Positions 52,301 through 60,832 of a stretch of DNA of 64,000 bases are shown here, one piece after another. Within the stretch, counting starts at the first letter, position 1, and each line of letters starts with the position of its first letter. The notes under the pieces were generated by a model. That model was not told where the DNA came from. It saw only the letters and a program-made list of their open reading frames with translations, and ran no database searches. Location of the stretch: positions 3,286,001 through 3,350,000 of the forward strand of contig NZ_JABAIA010000001.1 of NCBI RefSeq assembly GCF_012641275.1. The letters run 5' to 3'. The stretch comes from Chitinophaga varians. GTDB lineage: Bacteria; Bacteroidota; Bacteroidia; Chitinophagales; Chitinophagaceae. A program made the translations under genes and the position numbers.

Positions 52301-52764
52301 ATTATTTTGACGCATCTTTGGACAGTTACCGGGAGGGACAGGTGCGTTTTCAGTTGAGCGGATTGCCAGCAGGAGCACATCGTATTACCATTAAAGCTTG
52401 GGACACCTATAACAACAGCACTGTAAAAACGATTGCCTTTAAAGTTGCGGCGCCGGGGACACTGGCGGTAGACGAAGTTGTCAACTACCCAAATCCTTTT
52501 CACGATGTAACGAGGTTTTCTTTTTTGCATAACCAGCAGGGACAACAATTGCAGGTGGATTTACAGGTATTTGCCACGGATGGAAAATTGGTAAAGAAAA
52601 TGCGCAGCACAATATTTTCCGGTACAAGCCGTTTTGATGGAATCCCCTGGGACGGTAGAGGTGATTCAGGAGCAAGGTTACCCGCCGGAATTTATTTCTA
52701 CCGGCTGATTATAGGCAGTAATGGTCAAACCAGGGCATTGGGTGGAAAAATGGTATTATTTTGA
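49366..52764 (+). CDS. porU: Type IX secretion system sortase PorU
   Basis: 1132 residues: signal peptide (ALLLFFLYHCGSATGQ), a beta-rich N-terminal half, and a gingipain-type (C25) caspase-like peptidase domain with catalytic His642 in NYSGHGSSNRL and Cys676 in TATCDFAPFDDPG. Ig-like domains follow, then a type IX C-terminal signal-like domain (VVNYPNPFHDVTRFSF ... GIYFYRLII). PorU removes the C-terminal signal from secreted proteins at the outer surface and attaches them to lipid. Neighbours gldJ (divergent) and porV (same strand) are the standard set. Confidence 0.95.
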   Translation: MKPSNIFPALLLFFLYHCGSATGQTVPRTYKDHSVLASGHWYKLSVAAPGIYKIDLPLLQQLGVDTRQLPSGSVRLFGTGGGMLPEPNNQLRYDDLPEVALQVQDGGDGQLDGNDYLLFYTPGPHRWQWDPLKPGFVHQYNLYSDVATYFLTIGDNGARITQDSNTQPAGNKTYAFDFHTFYERDSLNFLSSGKQWWGQEFGKVIGNSRSYSFSLPGPPVGLVTVAFRAAARGATGSNFKVSLNQAAAASAYLLPVGSSVFESYATAAYASGTATVGGDVLTAGVDFQPGDLNARGWLDYLELTAPCPLRIPAGGVLDFRSTAGTGRTQYLLANATAQTQVWQVTDPLKPLAMPTALQADTLVFTGDAGPLREYIAFNTAAVMRPLPGGPVINQDLHGQPGADLLIVTHETFLAEAERLAAWRRSRDGLRVAVVTTIQVFNEFASGTPDPTAIRDYVKMHYDRGAHPKYLLLFGAASYDYRQRVKNNTNLVPSWQSDASLDAIHSHVSDDFFGLLDDAEDITRTDIPNLLDVGIGRLPVRNVSEARTAVDKIIRYQQPRSFGPWRNRITLVADDEDDNLHLQDAEIMGNTIAKNNHLPNIRKIYVDAYPQENTSAGARSPEVTKAVNNSVNAGALVLNYSGHGSSNRLAEETVMDVNSVQDWKNEQQLPLLITATCDFAPFDDPGINSLGAQLLLQQQSGAIALMTTTRAVFANSNRIMNGNYLEAAFTPQADGSMRSLGAAIRDGKNKTYATSGDVINNRKFQLLGDPSLTLAFPQWQVITDSINGRKVTTETDTLKGLQHCIIKGHIADAQGNVLRDYSGTLNTVIYDQPATHRTRGNDPRSQPADFQVQENILFKGTQTVSRGEFTVAFTVPADLLPGKGKSKISYYTSNTTADGGGYFDGFFTGGLLPGAPADITGPDVKVWLDSKAFVNGDMTGPSPLLMIDLADSSGINVSGSNPAHSLVAILDSSEYLILNDYFDASLDSYREGQVRFQLSGLPAGAHRITIKAWDTYNNSTVKTIAFKVAAPGTLAVDEVVNYPNPFHDVTRFSFLHNQQGQQLQVDLQVFATDGKLVKKMRSTIFSGTSRFDGIPWDGRGDSGARLPAGIYFYRLIIGSNGQTRALGGKMVLF

Positions 52765-52875
52765 CCTATGCATGGGAGAGCAGATTTGACATGATCCCTT
52801 TATCAACCCCCTCCGTTTCATTTTAATATTAATAATTAAGCTTATTTTTACACCCTATCAAAATACGAACGTTGC

Positions 52876-54051
52876 ATGATCCGAAAGGTAGCTTTGAGCC
52901 TTGTGTTCATATACGGTACTTTCAGCAGTTTTGAAACCTCAGCCCAGATTAATTCAGGTCAGATTGATGGCCGTACCAATACGATTAATACTGCGGTGCC
53001 TTTTCTCCGCATAACCCCCGACGCCAGAAGCGGCGCTATGGGCGACGTAGGTTTAGCCATTTCACCTGATGCATCTTCCATTTACTGGAACTTATCAAAA
53101 CTGCCGTTTGCAGAGTCCAAGTCAGGCGTGGCGGTGACTTATACGCCGTGGCTGAAAGAACTGGTGAACGACGTGTTCCTGGCGACCGTCAGCGGCTATA
53201 CGAAGCTGGACGAGTATCAGGCTATTTCTGCTTCGCTTCGTTATTTTTCATTGGGATCTATCAACTTCCGGGATGTCACTAACCAGGACCTGGGCGATTT
53301 CCGTCCGCGTGAATTCGCACTGGACGCCGGTTACGCCCGCAAACTGTCCGATAATTTCTCCATGGGGTTAACCGGACGGTATATCTATTCCAACCTGGCC
53401 GGCGGACAATCCAACGGCAGCGCCACCATCCGCGCCGCGAAAGCTTTTGCAGCGGACCTTTCTGCCTACTACACCAAAGAATATGAAAAGGACGACGGGC
53501 TTACCAACCGTTTAAGCCTCGGTGCGTCTATTTCCAATATCGGTACTAAAATTTCCTATACCAGTTCAGCGCAGAACAAGGACTTTCTGCCTACCAACCT
53601 GGGTATCGGTGCCGCCTATACGTTTGCCCTTGATGAGACCAATCAGCTGACTTTCGCGCTGGACGTCAACAAGCTCCTGGTGCCTACTCCTGATTCTACC
53701 GGGGCCTATAAAGAGAAAGGTGTATTGCAGGGGATGTTCAGTTCCTTCGGTGATGCGCCCGGCGGTTTTAAGGAAGAGTTACAGGAACTGATGTATTCAG
53801 TTGGAGCAGAATACTGGTACAATAATATGTTTGCCGTAAGGGCCGGGTATTTCAACGAAAACAAGTTAAAAGGCAACCGTAAATATGTTACTGCCGGGGT
53901 CGGTATCAAGTATGATATTTTCGGTCTGAATTTTTCTTACCTCGTGCCTTCCGGTTCCGGTATCCAGCGTAACCCGCTGTCCAACACTCTGCGCTTCACG
54001 CTGACGTTCGATCTGGGCGCCCGCAATGAGGAAAGCAGGACTGGCTGGTAA
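52876..54051 (+). CDS. porV: Type IX secretion outer membrane protein PorV (LptO)
   Basis: 391 residues: signal peptide (VFIYGTFSSFETSAQ), then a FadL/UPF0164-like outer-membrane barrel with the PorV opening AVPFLRITPDARSGAMGDVG and DASSIYWNLSKLPFAES. PorV collects substrates from the Sov translocon and carries them to PorU for cleavage. A 14-strand barrel is expected, ending in FTLTFDLG. It follows porU by 111 bases, with its own hairpin terminator after the stop. Confidence 0.95.
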   Translation: MIRKVALSLVFIYGTFSSFETSAQINSGQIDGRTNTINTAVPFLRITPDARSGAMGDVGLAISPDASSIYWNLSKLPFAESKSGVAVTYTPWLKELVNDVFLATVSGYTKLDEYQAISASLRYFSLGSINFRDVTNQDLGDFRPREFALDAGYARKLSDNFSMGLTGRYIYSNLAGGQSNGSATIRAAKAFAADLSAYYTKEYEKDDGLTNRLSLGASISNIGTKISYTSSAQNKDFLPTNLGIGAAYTFALDETNQLTFALDVNKLLVPTPDSTGAYKEKGVLQGMFSSFGDAPGGFKEELQELMYSVGAEYWYNNMFAVRAGYFNENKLKGNRKYVTAGVGIKYDIFGLNFSYLVPSGSGIQRNPLSNTLRFTLTFDLGARNEESRTGW

Positions 54052-54103
54052 GGTTATAAATCAGAAAAATTTCTAAATAAAAAATTTCTAAAATATATTC
54101 TGT

Positions 54104-54132
54104 CCCTCCGTTTTTTAACGGGGGGATTTTTA
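54104..54132 (+). terminator. Terminator after porV
   Basis: CCCTCCGTT and AACGGGGGG (one T-G wobble), loop TTTT, followed by ATTTTTAT. Confidence 0.82.
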
Positions 54133-54183
54133 TATTTAAAGCCTTACCTTGCGGATTGGCATAAATGTTTTAAAATATAAGCT

Positions 54184-54672
54184 ATGAGTAGTATACGTAT
54201 TGGTCTGGGAGTAGATTTTCATCAGCTGGTGGAAGGCCGCGATTTCTGGCTGGGCGGTGTGAAAGTGCCGCACCACAAGGGCGCATTGGGGCATAGCGAC
54301 GCCGACGTGCTGTTGCATGCCATCTGTGATGCCATGCTGGGGGCGCTGTCACTGGGTGATATCGGTGTGCATTTCCCGGATACAGACAATACCTACAAAA
54401 ATATTGACAGTAAAATACTGCTGGCCCGCTGCGCTCAGTTGATCGGAGAAAAAGGTTATGGAGTAGTGAACGTAGACAGCACCCTGTGCCTGCAGGCCCC
54501 TAAAATCAAGCCTTATGTGCCAGAAATGCAGGCAGTTATTGCGGAAATACTGCGTATAGGGCTGGAAGATGTATCTGTAAAAGCCACCACAACGGAAAAA
54601 CTGGGTTTTGTGGGACGTGAGGAAGGCGTTACTGCCCATGCTGTTGTGTTATTGGAGAAAATCGCTAAATAA
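54184..54672 (+). CDS. ispF: 2-C-methyl-D-erythritol 2,4-cyclodiphosphate synthase
   Basis: 162 residues, standard length. It makes the cyclic diphosphate in the non-mevalonate isoprenoid pathway. The zinc site is Asp11, His13 (GVDFHQL) and His45 (DADVLLHA); [19 protein letters not shown] and the C-terminal [17 protein letters not shown] complete the family pattern. Cytoplasmic trimer. The gene starts a cluster with dut and envelope genes; a TACCTTGC element at about 54145 may be its -7 box. Confidence 0.97.
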   Translation: MSSIRIGLGVDFHQLVEGRDFWLGGVKVPHHKGALGHSDADVLLHAICDAMLGALSLGDIGVHFPDTDNTYKNIDSKILLARCAQLIGEKGYGVVNVDSTLCLQAPKIKPYVPEMQAVIAEILRIGLEDVSVKATTTEKLGFVGREEGVTAHAVVLLEKIAK

Positions 54673-54692
54673 TAATAAATTATCTTTGCTCA

Positions 54693-55136
54693 ATGGCTGA
54701 TATAATTGTGAAAATCATTAATAAGTCGGACAACGAATTGCCGTCTTATGCAACAGACCAAGCGGCAGGGATGGACCTGCGTGCACACCTGGAAACAGCG
54801 CTGACGCTCCAGCCATTGGAGAGGGTATTGGTGCCAACGGGCCTTTTTATGGAACTGCCGGTAGGCTACGAGGCGCAGATCCGCCCACGCAGCGGCCTGG
54901 CTTTTAAACAGGGTCTGAGCATTCCCAATTCGCCTGGTACTATTGACGCGGATTACAGAGGAGAGATCAAAGTAATTATGATCAACCTGTCCAACGAACC
55001 ACAAACGATACAACCCGGAGACCGTATAGCCCAAATGATCATCGCTCCCTATGTGCAAGCCGTTATGCAACCTGTGGAAGTGCTGAACGAAACCGTTCGC
55101 GGTGAAGGTGGCTTCGGTCATACCGGTAAATCCTGA
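54693..55136 (+). CDS. dut: dUTP diphosphatase
   Basis: 147 residues. It hydrolyses dUTP to dUMP and pyrophosphate, preventing uracil in DNA. All five trimeric dUTPase motifs are present: [39 protein letters not shown] and [10 protein letters not shown]. Cytoplasmic trimer. It starts 20 bases after ispF. A perfect TATCTTTG -7 motif lies only 4 bases before the ATG, so an additional leaderless transcript is possible. The next gene begins 3 bases after its stop. Confidence 0.97.
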   Translation: MADIIVKIINKSDNELPSYATDQAAGMDLRAHLETALTLQPLERVLVPTGLFMELPVGYEAQIRPRSGLAFKQGLSIPNSPGTIDADYRGEIKVIMINLSNEPQTIQPGDRIAQMIIAPYVQAVMQPVEVLNETVRGEGGFGHTGKS

Positions 55137-55139
55137 TAG

Positions 55140-56870
55140 ATGCGTGTATTCTTAACCGTTATAGGTGTTGCTGGTATATTGATTACAGGCGCGTGCAGCG
55201 GGCCTAAAAAAACGCTGCGCCATACCGTGATCAAAGACCCTGCTGTGCTGGAGCAGCGGGCAGACAGCCTTTTCTTTGCGGCCCAGCGCTCTAAAATGCT
55301 GGGCGATTTCCGCACGGCCATCACCCAATACTCCGACTACCTGCGGTTAAACAAGAATAACCCCACCGCCTATTATGAACTGGCCCGCCTGTTCATGGAG
55401 GTCCAGAACCCCGGTTACGCGCTGGGCTTTGCCCGTCGTGCCGCCGCCATGGACCCCGACAACCACTGGTTCCAGATAACACTGGCTGACGCTTTTGCTG
55501 TCAATGAACAATTTGACAGCGCCGCCGCTGTTTTTGATAAACTGACCACCCGTTACCCTGAAAGCGAAGACTACCTTTACAACAAGGCCATGTTCCTCGC
55601 CAAAGCCAACAGACCTGCGTCCGCACTGGCAGTGTTCACCCAGCTGGAGGCAAAAATAGGAGTGGTGGAGGAAGTCATCTACCAAAAACAACGACTACTG
55701 CTTAAAATGAGCCAGGTGGACGCGGCAGCTGCCGAAATCCGCAAGCTCATTGACAACAATCCACAGGAACTGCGCTACTATTTCCTGTTGGCGGAAGTGT
55801 ATGACGCCAACGATCGTACTGCGGAAGCAACCGCCATCTACAACGACGTGTTGCGTAAAGACCCGGACAATGCGAGGGCATTGCTGGGCCTCGCTACCTA
55901 TGCGAAGAAAAGCAATGACAAGGCCGGCTACTGGGCTTACCTGACCCGCGCCTTCGCCAACCCGACCTACAGTATCGATGAAAAAGTAGCTTACGTATAT
56001 CCTTACCTGCAGATGATGCAGCTGGATTCTACCAAAGTGGAAGAAGGCCTGCAGCTTACTTCCCTGATTGTAAACGCTCATCCGAAAGAAGCCAAAGCAT
56101 ATGCCCTGAGAGGGGACATGTTCTCACAGGCGGATATGCTGGACAGCGCCCAGCAAAATTATACGAAGGCGCTAAGCCTCGACTCCAGCCGCTTTTCGGT
56201 ATGGTATCAGCTGATGTGGATCTACTCCCGTAAGGAAGATCCGAATGCATTGCTGGCACTCAGTAATACTGTAACAGACAAGTTCCCGAAAGAATTTATG
56301 GGCTACTACTTTAAAGGAGTGGCCAGTTTCCTGTTACAGCAATACCCCGCGGCCATCGGCGCCCTGAACAAGGCCCTGGAAATAGGCAACGGGGAAAAGA
56401 AATTTATGGCCGACGTACAGTCGCTGCTCGGAGACGCCTATCACGCTACAGGACAGCACCAGCAGTCTGACAGCAGTTATGAAAAAGCTCTCCTGCTGCG
56501 GCCCGATGATGCGCTCGTACTCAACAACTACAGTTATTACCTGTCACTGCGCGGTGAAAACCTGGCCCATGCCGCAGAAATGTCTAAACGGTCACTGGAC
56601 CTGGAACCGGAGAGTCCTACCTACATGGACACTTACGCCTGGATACTGTTCCGGCAGGACAAGTTTGAGGATGCCAGGCACTGGATCGAAAAAGCCCTGC
56701 AATTTCCCGAAGCACAGCAGAATCCAAATGTGCTCGAGCATTACGGGGACATACTGTTTAACCTGAAAGATGTCACAAAAGCGGTGGAATACTGGCAGAA
56801 GGCCAAAGACAAAGGAGCTAACTCCGTCGGCCTTGTCCGTAAGATCGCCGAGAAAAAATATATTCAATAG
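55140..56870 (+). CDS. TPR lipoprotein
   Basis: 576 residues with a lipobox (GILITGACSGPKK, Cys19) and tetratricopeptide repeats over most of its length (about 40-560; examples are ATAIYNDVLRKDPDNARAL, AQQNYTKALSLDSS and SDSSYEKALLLRPDDALVL). Periplasmic, bound to the outer or inner membrane, most likely a scaffold for other envelope proteins. It starts 3 bases after dut and precedes a DUF4292 lipoprotein and two EnvC-like genes, an order I believe recurs in Bacteroidota, which points to a common envelope function. Confidence 0.9.
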   Translation: MRVFLTVIGVAGILITGACSGPKKTLRHTVIKDPAVLEQRADSLFFAAQRSKMLGDFRTAITQYSDYLRLNKNNPTAYYELARLFMEVQNPGYALGFARRAAAMDPDNHWFQITLADAFAVNEQFDSAAAVFDKLTTRYPESEDYLYNKAMFLAKANRPASALAVFTQLEAKIGVVEEVIYQKQRLLLKMSQVDAAAAEIRKLIDNNPQELRYYFLLAEVYDANDRTAEATAIYNDVLRKDPDNARALLGLATYAKKSNDKAGYWAYLTRAFANPTYSIDEKVAYVYPYLQMMQLDSTKVEEGLQLTSLIVNAHPKEAKAYALRGDMFSQADMLDSAQQNYTKALSLDSSRFSVWYQLMWIYSRKEDPNALLALSNTVTDKFPKEFMGYYFKGVASFLLQQYPAAIGALNKALEIGNGEKKFMADVQSLLGDAYHATGQHQQSDSSYEKALLLRPDDALVLNNYSYYLSLRGENLAHAAEMSKRSLDLEPESPTYMDTYAWILFRQDKFEDARHWIEKALQFPEAQQNPNVLEHYGDILFNLKDVTKAVEYWQKAKDKGANSVGLVRKIAEKKYIQ

Positions 56871-56935
56871 CGTTCAGCCGGGAATGCCTGTTCACACCGT
56901 TGGTAGCGCTGATACCGCTAAAAGCTAATAGCTGC

Positions 56936-57766
56936 ATGAAAAAAACACTACTGTTATTAATAGGAATAGCCGGCCTGGCCTTTACCGCCTGCCGTCACCC
57001 GAAAAAACTGTCACGCAATACGTTCCCGGCCACAGACACCAGCAGGGTGGCTGCCCACCGGGACACCACTTCCGCAGAAGAGCGGAACGCCTTTGTCAGC
57101 AATATGCTGAAAGGCATTCATAAGAACAACATCGATTTTAATACATTCTCCGGCAGGATGAAACTGGCTATTGAAACAGAAAACAAAAGCCACAATAACC
57201 TCACGGCAACTATCCGCATGAAGAAAGACAGTATCATCTGGATATCTGTCAGCGCGCCTATTATCGATGAGGTGATGCGTGCCGTGATCACCCCCGACAG
57301 CCTCAAATTATACAACAGAATAGAGAAACAGCTCTATCTCAAACGGATGGCCGACGCGGAAGAGCTGCTGGGTGTGCCGTTTGACTTCAAAACCTTACAG
57401 GACCTGCTGATCGGCAATCCTGTATACCTCACGGATTCTGTCTTTGGCCTGGTGAAAACACCGTCTGTGATCTCTTTCAGCTGTCAAAATGCTAAGTTCG
57501 TGAGCCTGTTCAACGTATTCTCAGATGATTACAGCCTCCAGCAGAGCAAAGTGATGGACGCCGATAGTACCAGCGCTGTCAAACGTTCCTGTGAACTGAC
57601 CTATGGCGACTATGCCAATGTGGCCAACCGGAAATTTCCTACCGTGCGCCGCATTTTCGTGGAAGAAAAAAGCGTGACCAAAGTTGCGCTGGACTTTACC
57701 CGCTATGATTTTGACGTACCGCTGACGTTCCCGTTCAGTACGCCGGCGAGCTATAAGCGCATGTAA
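56936..57766 (+). CDS. DUF4292 lipoprotein
   Basis: 276 residues from the ATG at 56936, with a lipobox (IAGLAFTACRHPKK, Cys19). The mature domain is beta-rich with a pattern of amphipathic strands: FNTFSGRMKLAIETENKSHN, LTATIRMKKDSIIWISVSAP, then ITPDSLKLYNR. This is reminiscent of the half-barrel LolA/LolB fold (strand 'G-----------D---W'), so a lipoprotein-sorting role is conceivable but unproven. It lies between the TPR lipoprotein and the EnvC-like genes. Confidence 0.85.
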   Translation: MKKTLLLLIGIAGLAFTACRHPKKLSRNTFPATDTSRVAAHRDTTSAEERNAFVSNMLKGIHKNNIDFNTFSGRMKLAIETENKSHNNLTATIRMKKDSIIWISVSAPIIDEVMRAVITPDSLKLYNRIEKQLYLKRMADAEELLGVPFDFKTLQDLLIGNPVYLTDSVFGLVKTPSVISFSCQNAKFVSLFNVFSDDYSLQQSKVMDADSTSAVKRSCELTYGDYANVANRKFPTVRRIFVEEKSVTKVALDFTRYDFDVPLTFPFSTPASYKRM

Positions 57767-57863
57767 TAAAATTCCTGGTAAATGTCATCTTCATTAAACT
57801 AATAAACGTTGTATATTTATCGTTTATATACCTGGTACTTAATTGCAGTTACTTAAAATAGTC

Positions 57864-59324
57864 ATGTTGTATTTGAAGAAGATTATCCCGTTAGTATTGA
57901 TCATATGGTTATTACCGGCTATGCTGGTGGCCCAGAACACCGGCCAGCAACAACCGACGCGGGAGGAACTGGAGCGCAGGAAAAAAGAGCTGCAAAAAGA
58001 AATCGAGGAAGCCAACGCTCAGCTGAAAGATACCAAACGGTCTACCAGGGAGAGCCTGGGCCAGTTGCGCGCACTACGGGACAAAATCACCCTCCGTACC
58101 CGGCTGATCAATAATATCAATGAAGAAATCAATTTCATCAACGGTGATATCAATACCGCCTATCGTGATGTAAAAACCCTGCAAAAAGATCTGGACACCC
58201 TGAAAGCACAGTATGCTCAGCTGATCGTATATGCTTACAAGAACCGTTCTTCCTATGACATGCTGAACTTTGTGTTCTCCGCCCAGAGTTTTAATGATGC
58301 CGTAAAACGTTTCCAGTATCTCAAACAATACCGCGAATACCGCCGCCGGCAGGCAGATAACATCGTAAGTACACAGGACCAGCTGAACCGGAAAATCCAG
58401 AGCCTCGAAAGCCAGCGCGTAAAACGCGCCGATGCATTGAAAACGGAACAGGAACAGCGGTCAACCCTGGAACAGGACAAGAAAGAGAAAGACGAAGTGC
58501 TCACCAAGCTGAAAGGCCGTGAGAAAGAACTCGTAGCCGATATCAATCAGCGCAACAAAGACGCCCAGAAAGTGCAGGCTGCTATCCGTGCGGTAATCCG
58601 CCGGGAGATAGAAGAAGCGCGCCGCAAAGCCATGGAGGAAGAAGCTGCCCGCCGTAAGGCCGCAGAAGAAAAACGCAGAAGAGAGGAAGAGGCCCGCAAA
58701 GCCGCACTGGCCGCTGCAGAGAAAGCCAAAGCTGATGCCGCCGCCGCTGCTGCCAATAACGCCAATAACAACGCTGCCGCCAATAACCCGCCACCAGCGA
58801 AGCCAACACCGGCCCCGGAACCCGCGAAGCCTGCGCCAGAACCGCCGAAACCAGCGCCTGTACGTAGCGAAAACGTACTGGAAGCCACGCCGGAAGCACT
58901 GGCACTGTCTGAAAGCTTCGAAGCCAACCGCGGTAAACTGCCATGGCCAGTGGATGCAGGCAATATCATTGAACATTTCGGGATACACCAACACGCCGTA
59001 ATGGAACATATCACCGTACCTTCTGATGGTATCGTGATCGCTACCACCAAAGGCGGCGCCGTGAAATCCATCTTCGAAGGAGAAGTGAAATCCGTAGTGG
59101 TGATGCCCGGCTCCGGCTATGTGATTATTATCCGCCACGGACAATACTTTACTACCTATGTTCGTTTGCAGACTACCCGCGTGAAGAAAGGAGATATGGT
59201 GAAAACCGGTCAGGTGATCGGTACTGCCAGTGTTAATGACCTCGAAAATACCGGTGAGGTGGAACTGCAGATCTGGAAGGGTGTTACCAAACAAAATCCC
59301 GAACAGTGGATAAGACGCAGATAA
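57864..59324 (+). CDS. EnvC-like coiled-coil protein, degenerate M23 domain (first copy)
   Basis: 486 residues from the ATG at 57864; signal peptide (IIPLVLIIWLLPAMLVAQ). A long coiled coil (about 30-240), an Ala/Glu/Arg-rich helix, an Ala/Asn/Pro-rich linker (NNANNNAAANNPPPAKPTPA), then a LytM/M23 domain (LPWPVDAGNIIEHFG to the end). The zinc motifs are lost: the HxxxD position reads EHITVPSDG without the correct pair, and HxH is replaced by ELQIW. It is thus expected to be non-catalytic and, like EnvC, to activate cell-wall amidases during division. Periplasmic. A second copy follows at 126 bases. Confidence 0.9.
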   Translation: MLYLKKIIPLVLIIWLLPAMLVAQNTGQQQPTREELERRKKELQKEIEEANAQLKDTKRSTRESLGQLRALRDKITLRTRLINNINEEINFINGDINTAYRDVKTLQKDLDTLKAQYAQLIVYAYKNRSSYDMLNFVFSAQSFNDAVKRFQYLKQYREYRRRQADNIVSTQDQLNRKIQSLESQRVKRADALKTEQEQRSTLEQDKKEKDEVLTKLKGREKELVADINQRNKDAQKVQAAIRAVIRREIEEARRKAMEEEAARRKAAEEKRRREEEARKAALAAAEKAKADAAAAAANNANNNAAANNPPPAKPTPAPEPAKPAPEPPKPAPVRSENVLEATPEALALSESFEANRGKLPWPVDAGNIIEHFGIHQHAVMEHITVPSDGIVIATTKGGAVKSIFEGEVKSVVVMPGSGYVIIIRHGQYFTTYVRLQTTRVKKGDMVKTGQVIGTASVNDLENTGEVELQIWKGVTKQNPEQWIRRR

Positions 59325-59338
59325 TTTGATTATTTGAT

Positions 59339-59400
59339 CATTTAGTTATTGGCTTATTGCAGGCGGCCCGGGCATCCATCAATAAGCAAATAACTAAATG
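59339..59400. repeat. 21-base inverted repeat between the two EnvC-like genes
   Basis: Arms 59339-59359 and 59380-59400 pair with one mismatch; the core is CATTTAGTTATT. It shares ATTTAGTTATT with the palindrome at 23331-23404. It may terminate the first gene's transcript or be a small palindromic repeat unit. Confidence 0.75.
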
Positions 59401-59449
59401 ACTTCATGATCAGATGAACAGATACCCAAATTGCTAAAACCGTTCCTTT

Positions 59450-60832
59450 TTGAAAAAGCTGATCCCATTTTTGATAGCTTGCTGGCTGTTACCGGGAATG
59501 CTGTATGCACAGCGTGGTAACAAAACATCGCGCGCGGCGCTGGAAAGCCGTAAACAGGAACTATTGAAGGAAATACAGGAGGCTACCCGCTCCCTGCAAA
59601 ATACCCGTAAGTCCACCAAACAAAACCTCGGACTGCAACGGGAACTGCAACAGAAAATTGACAGCCGCAACGCCCAGATCAGAAGCATCAATATAGAGAT
59701 CAGCCAGATAGACGGCGCTATCAGCAGCACTAACGATAACGTACAAACGCTGGAGAAAGAAGTAGACTCCCTGCGCGCCCGTTACGCGCAGCTGGTGGTG
59801 TATGCCTACAAGACAAAAACAGACTATGATGTGCTCAACTTCCTGTTTTCCGCCACCAGCTTCAACGATGCCCTGCGCCGGTACCAATACCTGCGGCAAT
59901 ACCGGGAAAACAGGCGCCGGCAGGCAGAAAGCCTGCTGTCTACCAAAGTGCTGCTGGCCCAGAAACTGGAAAACCTCGAGCAGGAACGCGCACAAAAAGC
60001 AGGCGCCCTGTACACGGAACAGAAACAAAGAGGCGTACTGATCGCGGACAAAAAGGAGACAGACAATACGATCGTACAGTTACAGGAACAGGAAAAACAA
60101 CTTCAGCAAAATATTGAAAAAAGCAGGGCAGAAGCCAGACAGGTAGACCGCGCCATCCAGGATGCGATCCGCCGTGAAATAGAAGCCGCCCGAAAAAGAG
60201 AACTGGCTGCTGCTGCGGCCCGTAAACGTGCTGCTGCGGCCAAAGCGGCAAAACGGAAAGCAGAACAGGAGGCGGCACGCAAACGTGCCATCGCCGCGGC
60301 TAAAAAAGCCGGTAAAAAACCACCGCCGCCACCGAAACAGGTAGCTGATGATGAAGAGGATGACAGCCCTGCTCCGGCATCCAAAGAAGACGTGCTGGCG
60401 GCAACACCGGAAGCCTTATCACTGTCCCGCGATTTTGAAGCCAACCGGGGCAGGCTCCCATGGCCCGTTGACGCAGGAAGGATCACCGGCCGCTTTGGTA
60501 CCGGCAAAGTCGGAAAAGTGGAAGTGGAACACAATGGTATCGTAATCGCTACACCCAGAGGCGCCGCGGTAAAAGCGATCTTTGATGGAGAAGTGATAAT
60601 GGTATTCAGCGTTCCAGGCGCAGGATATATGGTTACCCTGCGCCATGGAAGATATTTTACCAACTATGTAAGACTGGTGGATATACGCGTCAAAAAAGGC
60701 ATGTCCGTAAAACGCGGCCATGTACTGGGCGCTGCTGCCGCCAGCGCGGTGGCCAGCAATGGAGAAATAGAATTACAGATCTACCGCAACATGGTACAAC
60801 AGAACCCCGAAAGGTGGATACGCGGGCGTTAG
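59450..60832 (+). CDS. EnvC-like coiled-coil protein, degenerate M23 domain (second copy)
   Basis: 460 residues. The only start that keeps the signal peptide (KKLIPFLIACWLLPGMLYAQ) is TTG at 59450; an in-frame stop lies five codons upstream. The layout repeats that of the preceding gene: coiled coil (about 30-225), Arg/Ala helix (AAAARKRAAAAKAAKRKAEQ), short Pro-rich linker, LytM domain (LPWPVDAGRITGRFG). Zinc motifs are again missing (VEVEHNGIVIAT; IELQIY), so it is a likely amidase activator rather than a peptidase. Paralogs side by side suggest duplication followed by divergence. The stop overlaps bshA by 4 bases. Confidence 0.88.
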   Translation: MKKLIPFLIACWLLPGMLYAQRGNKTSRAALESRKQELLKEIQEATRSLQNTRKSTKQNLGLQRELQQKIDSRNAQIRSINIEISQIDGAISSTNDNVQTLEKEVDSLRARYAQLVVYAYKTKTDYDVLNFLFSATSFNDALRRYQYLRQYRENRRRQAESLLSTKVLLAQKLENLEQERAQKAGALYTEQKQRGVLIADKKETDNTIVQLQEQEKQLQQNIEKSRAEARQVDRAIQDAIRREIEAARKRELAAAAARKRAAAAKAAKRKAEQEAARKRAIAAAKKAGKKPPPPPKQVADDEEDDSPAPASKEDVLAATPEALSLSRDFEANRGRLPWPVDAGRITGRFGTGKVGKVEVEHNGIVIATPRGAAVKAIFDGEVIMVFSVPGAGYMVTLRHGRYFTNYVRLVDIRVKKGMSVKRGHVLGAAAASAVASNGEIELQIYRNMVQQNPERWIRGR

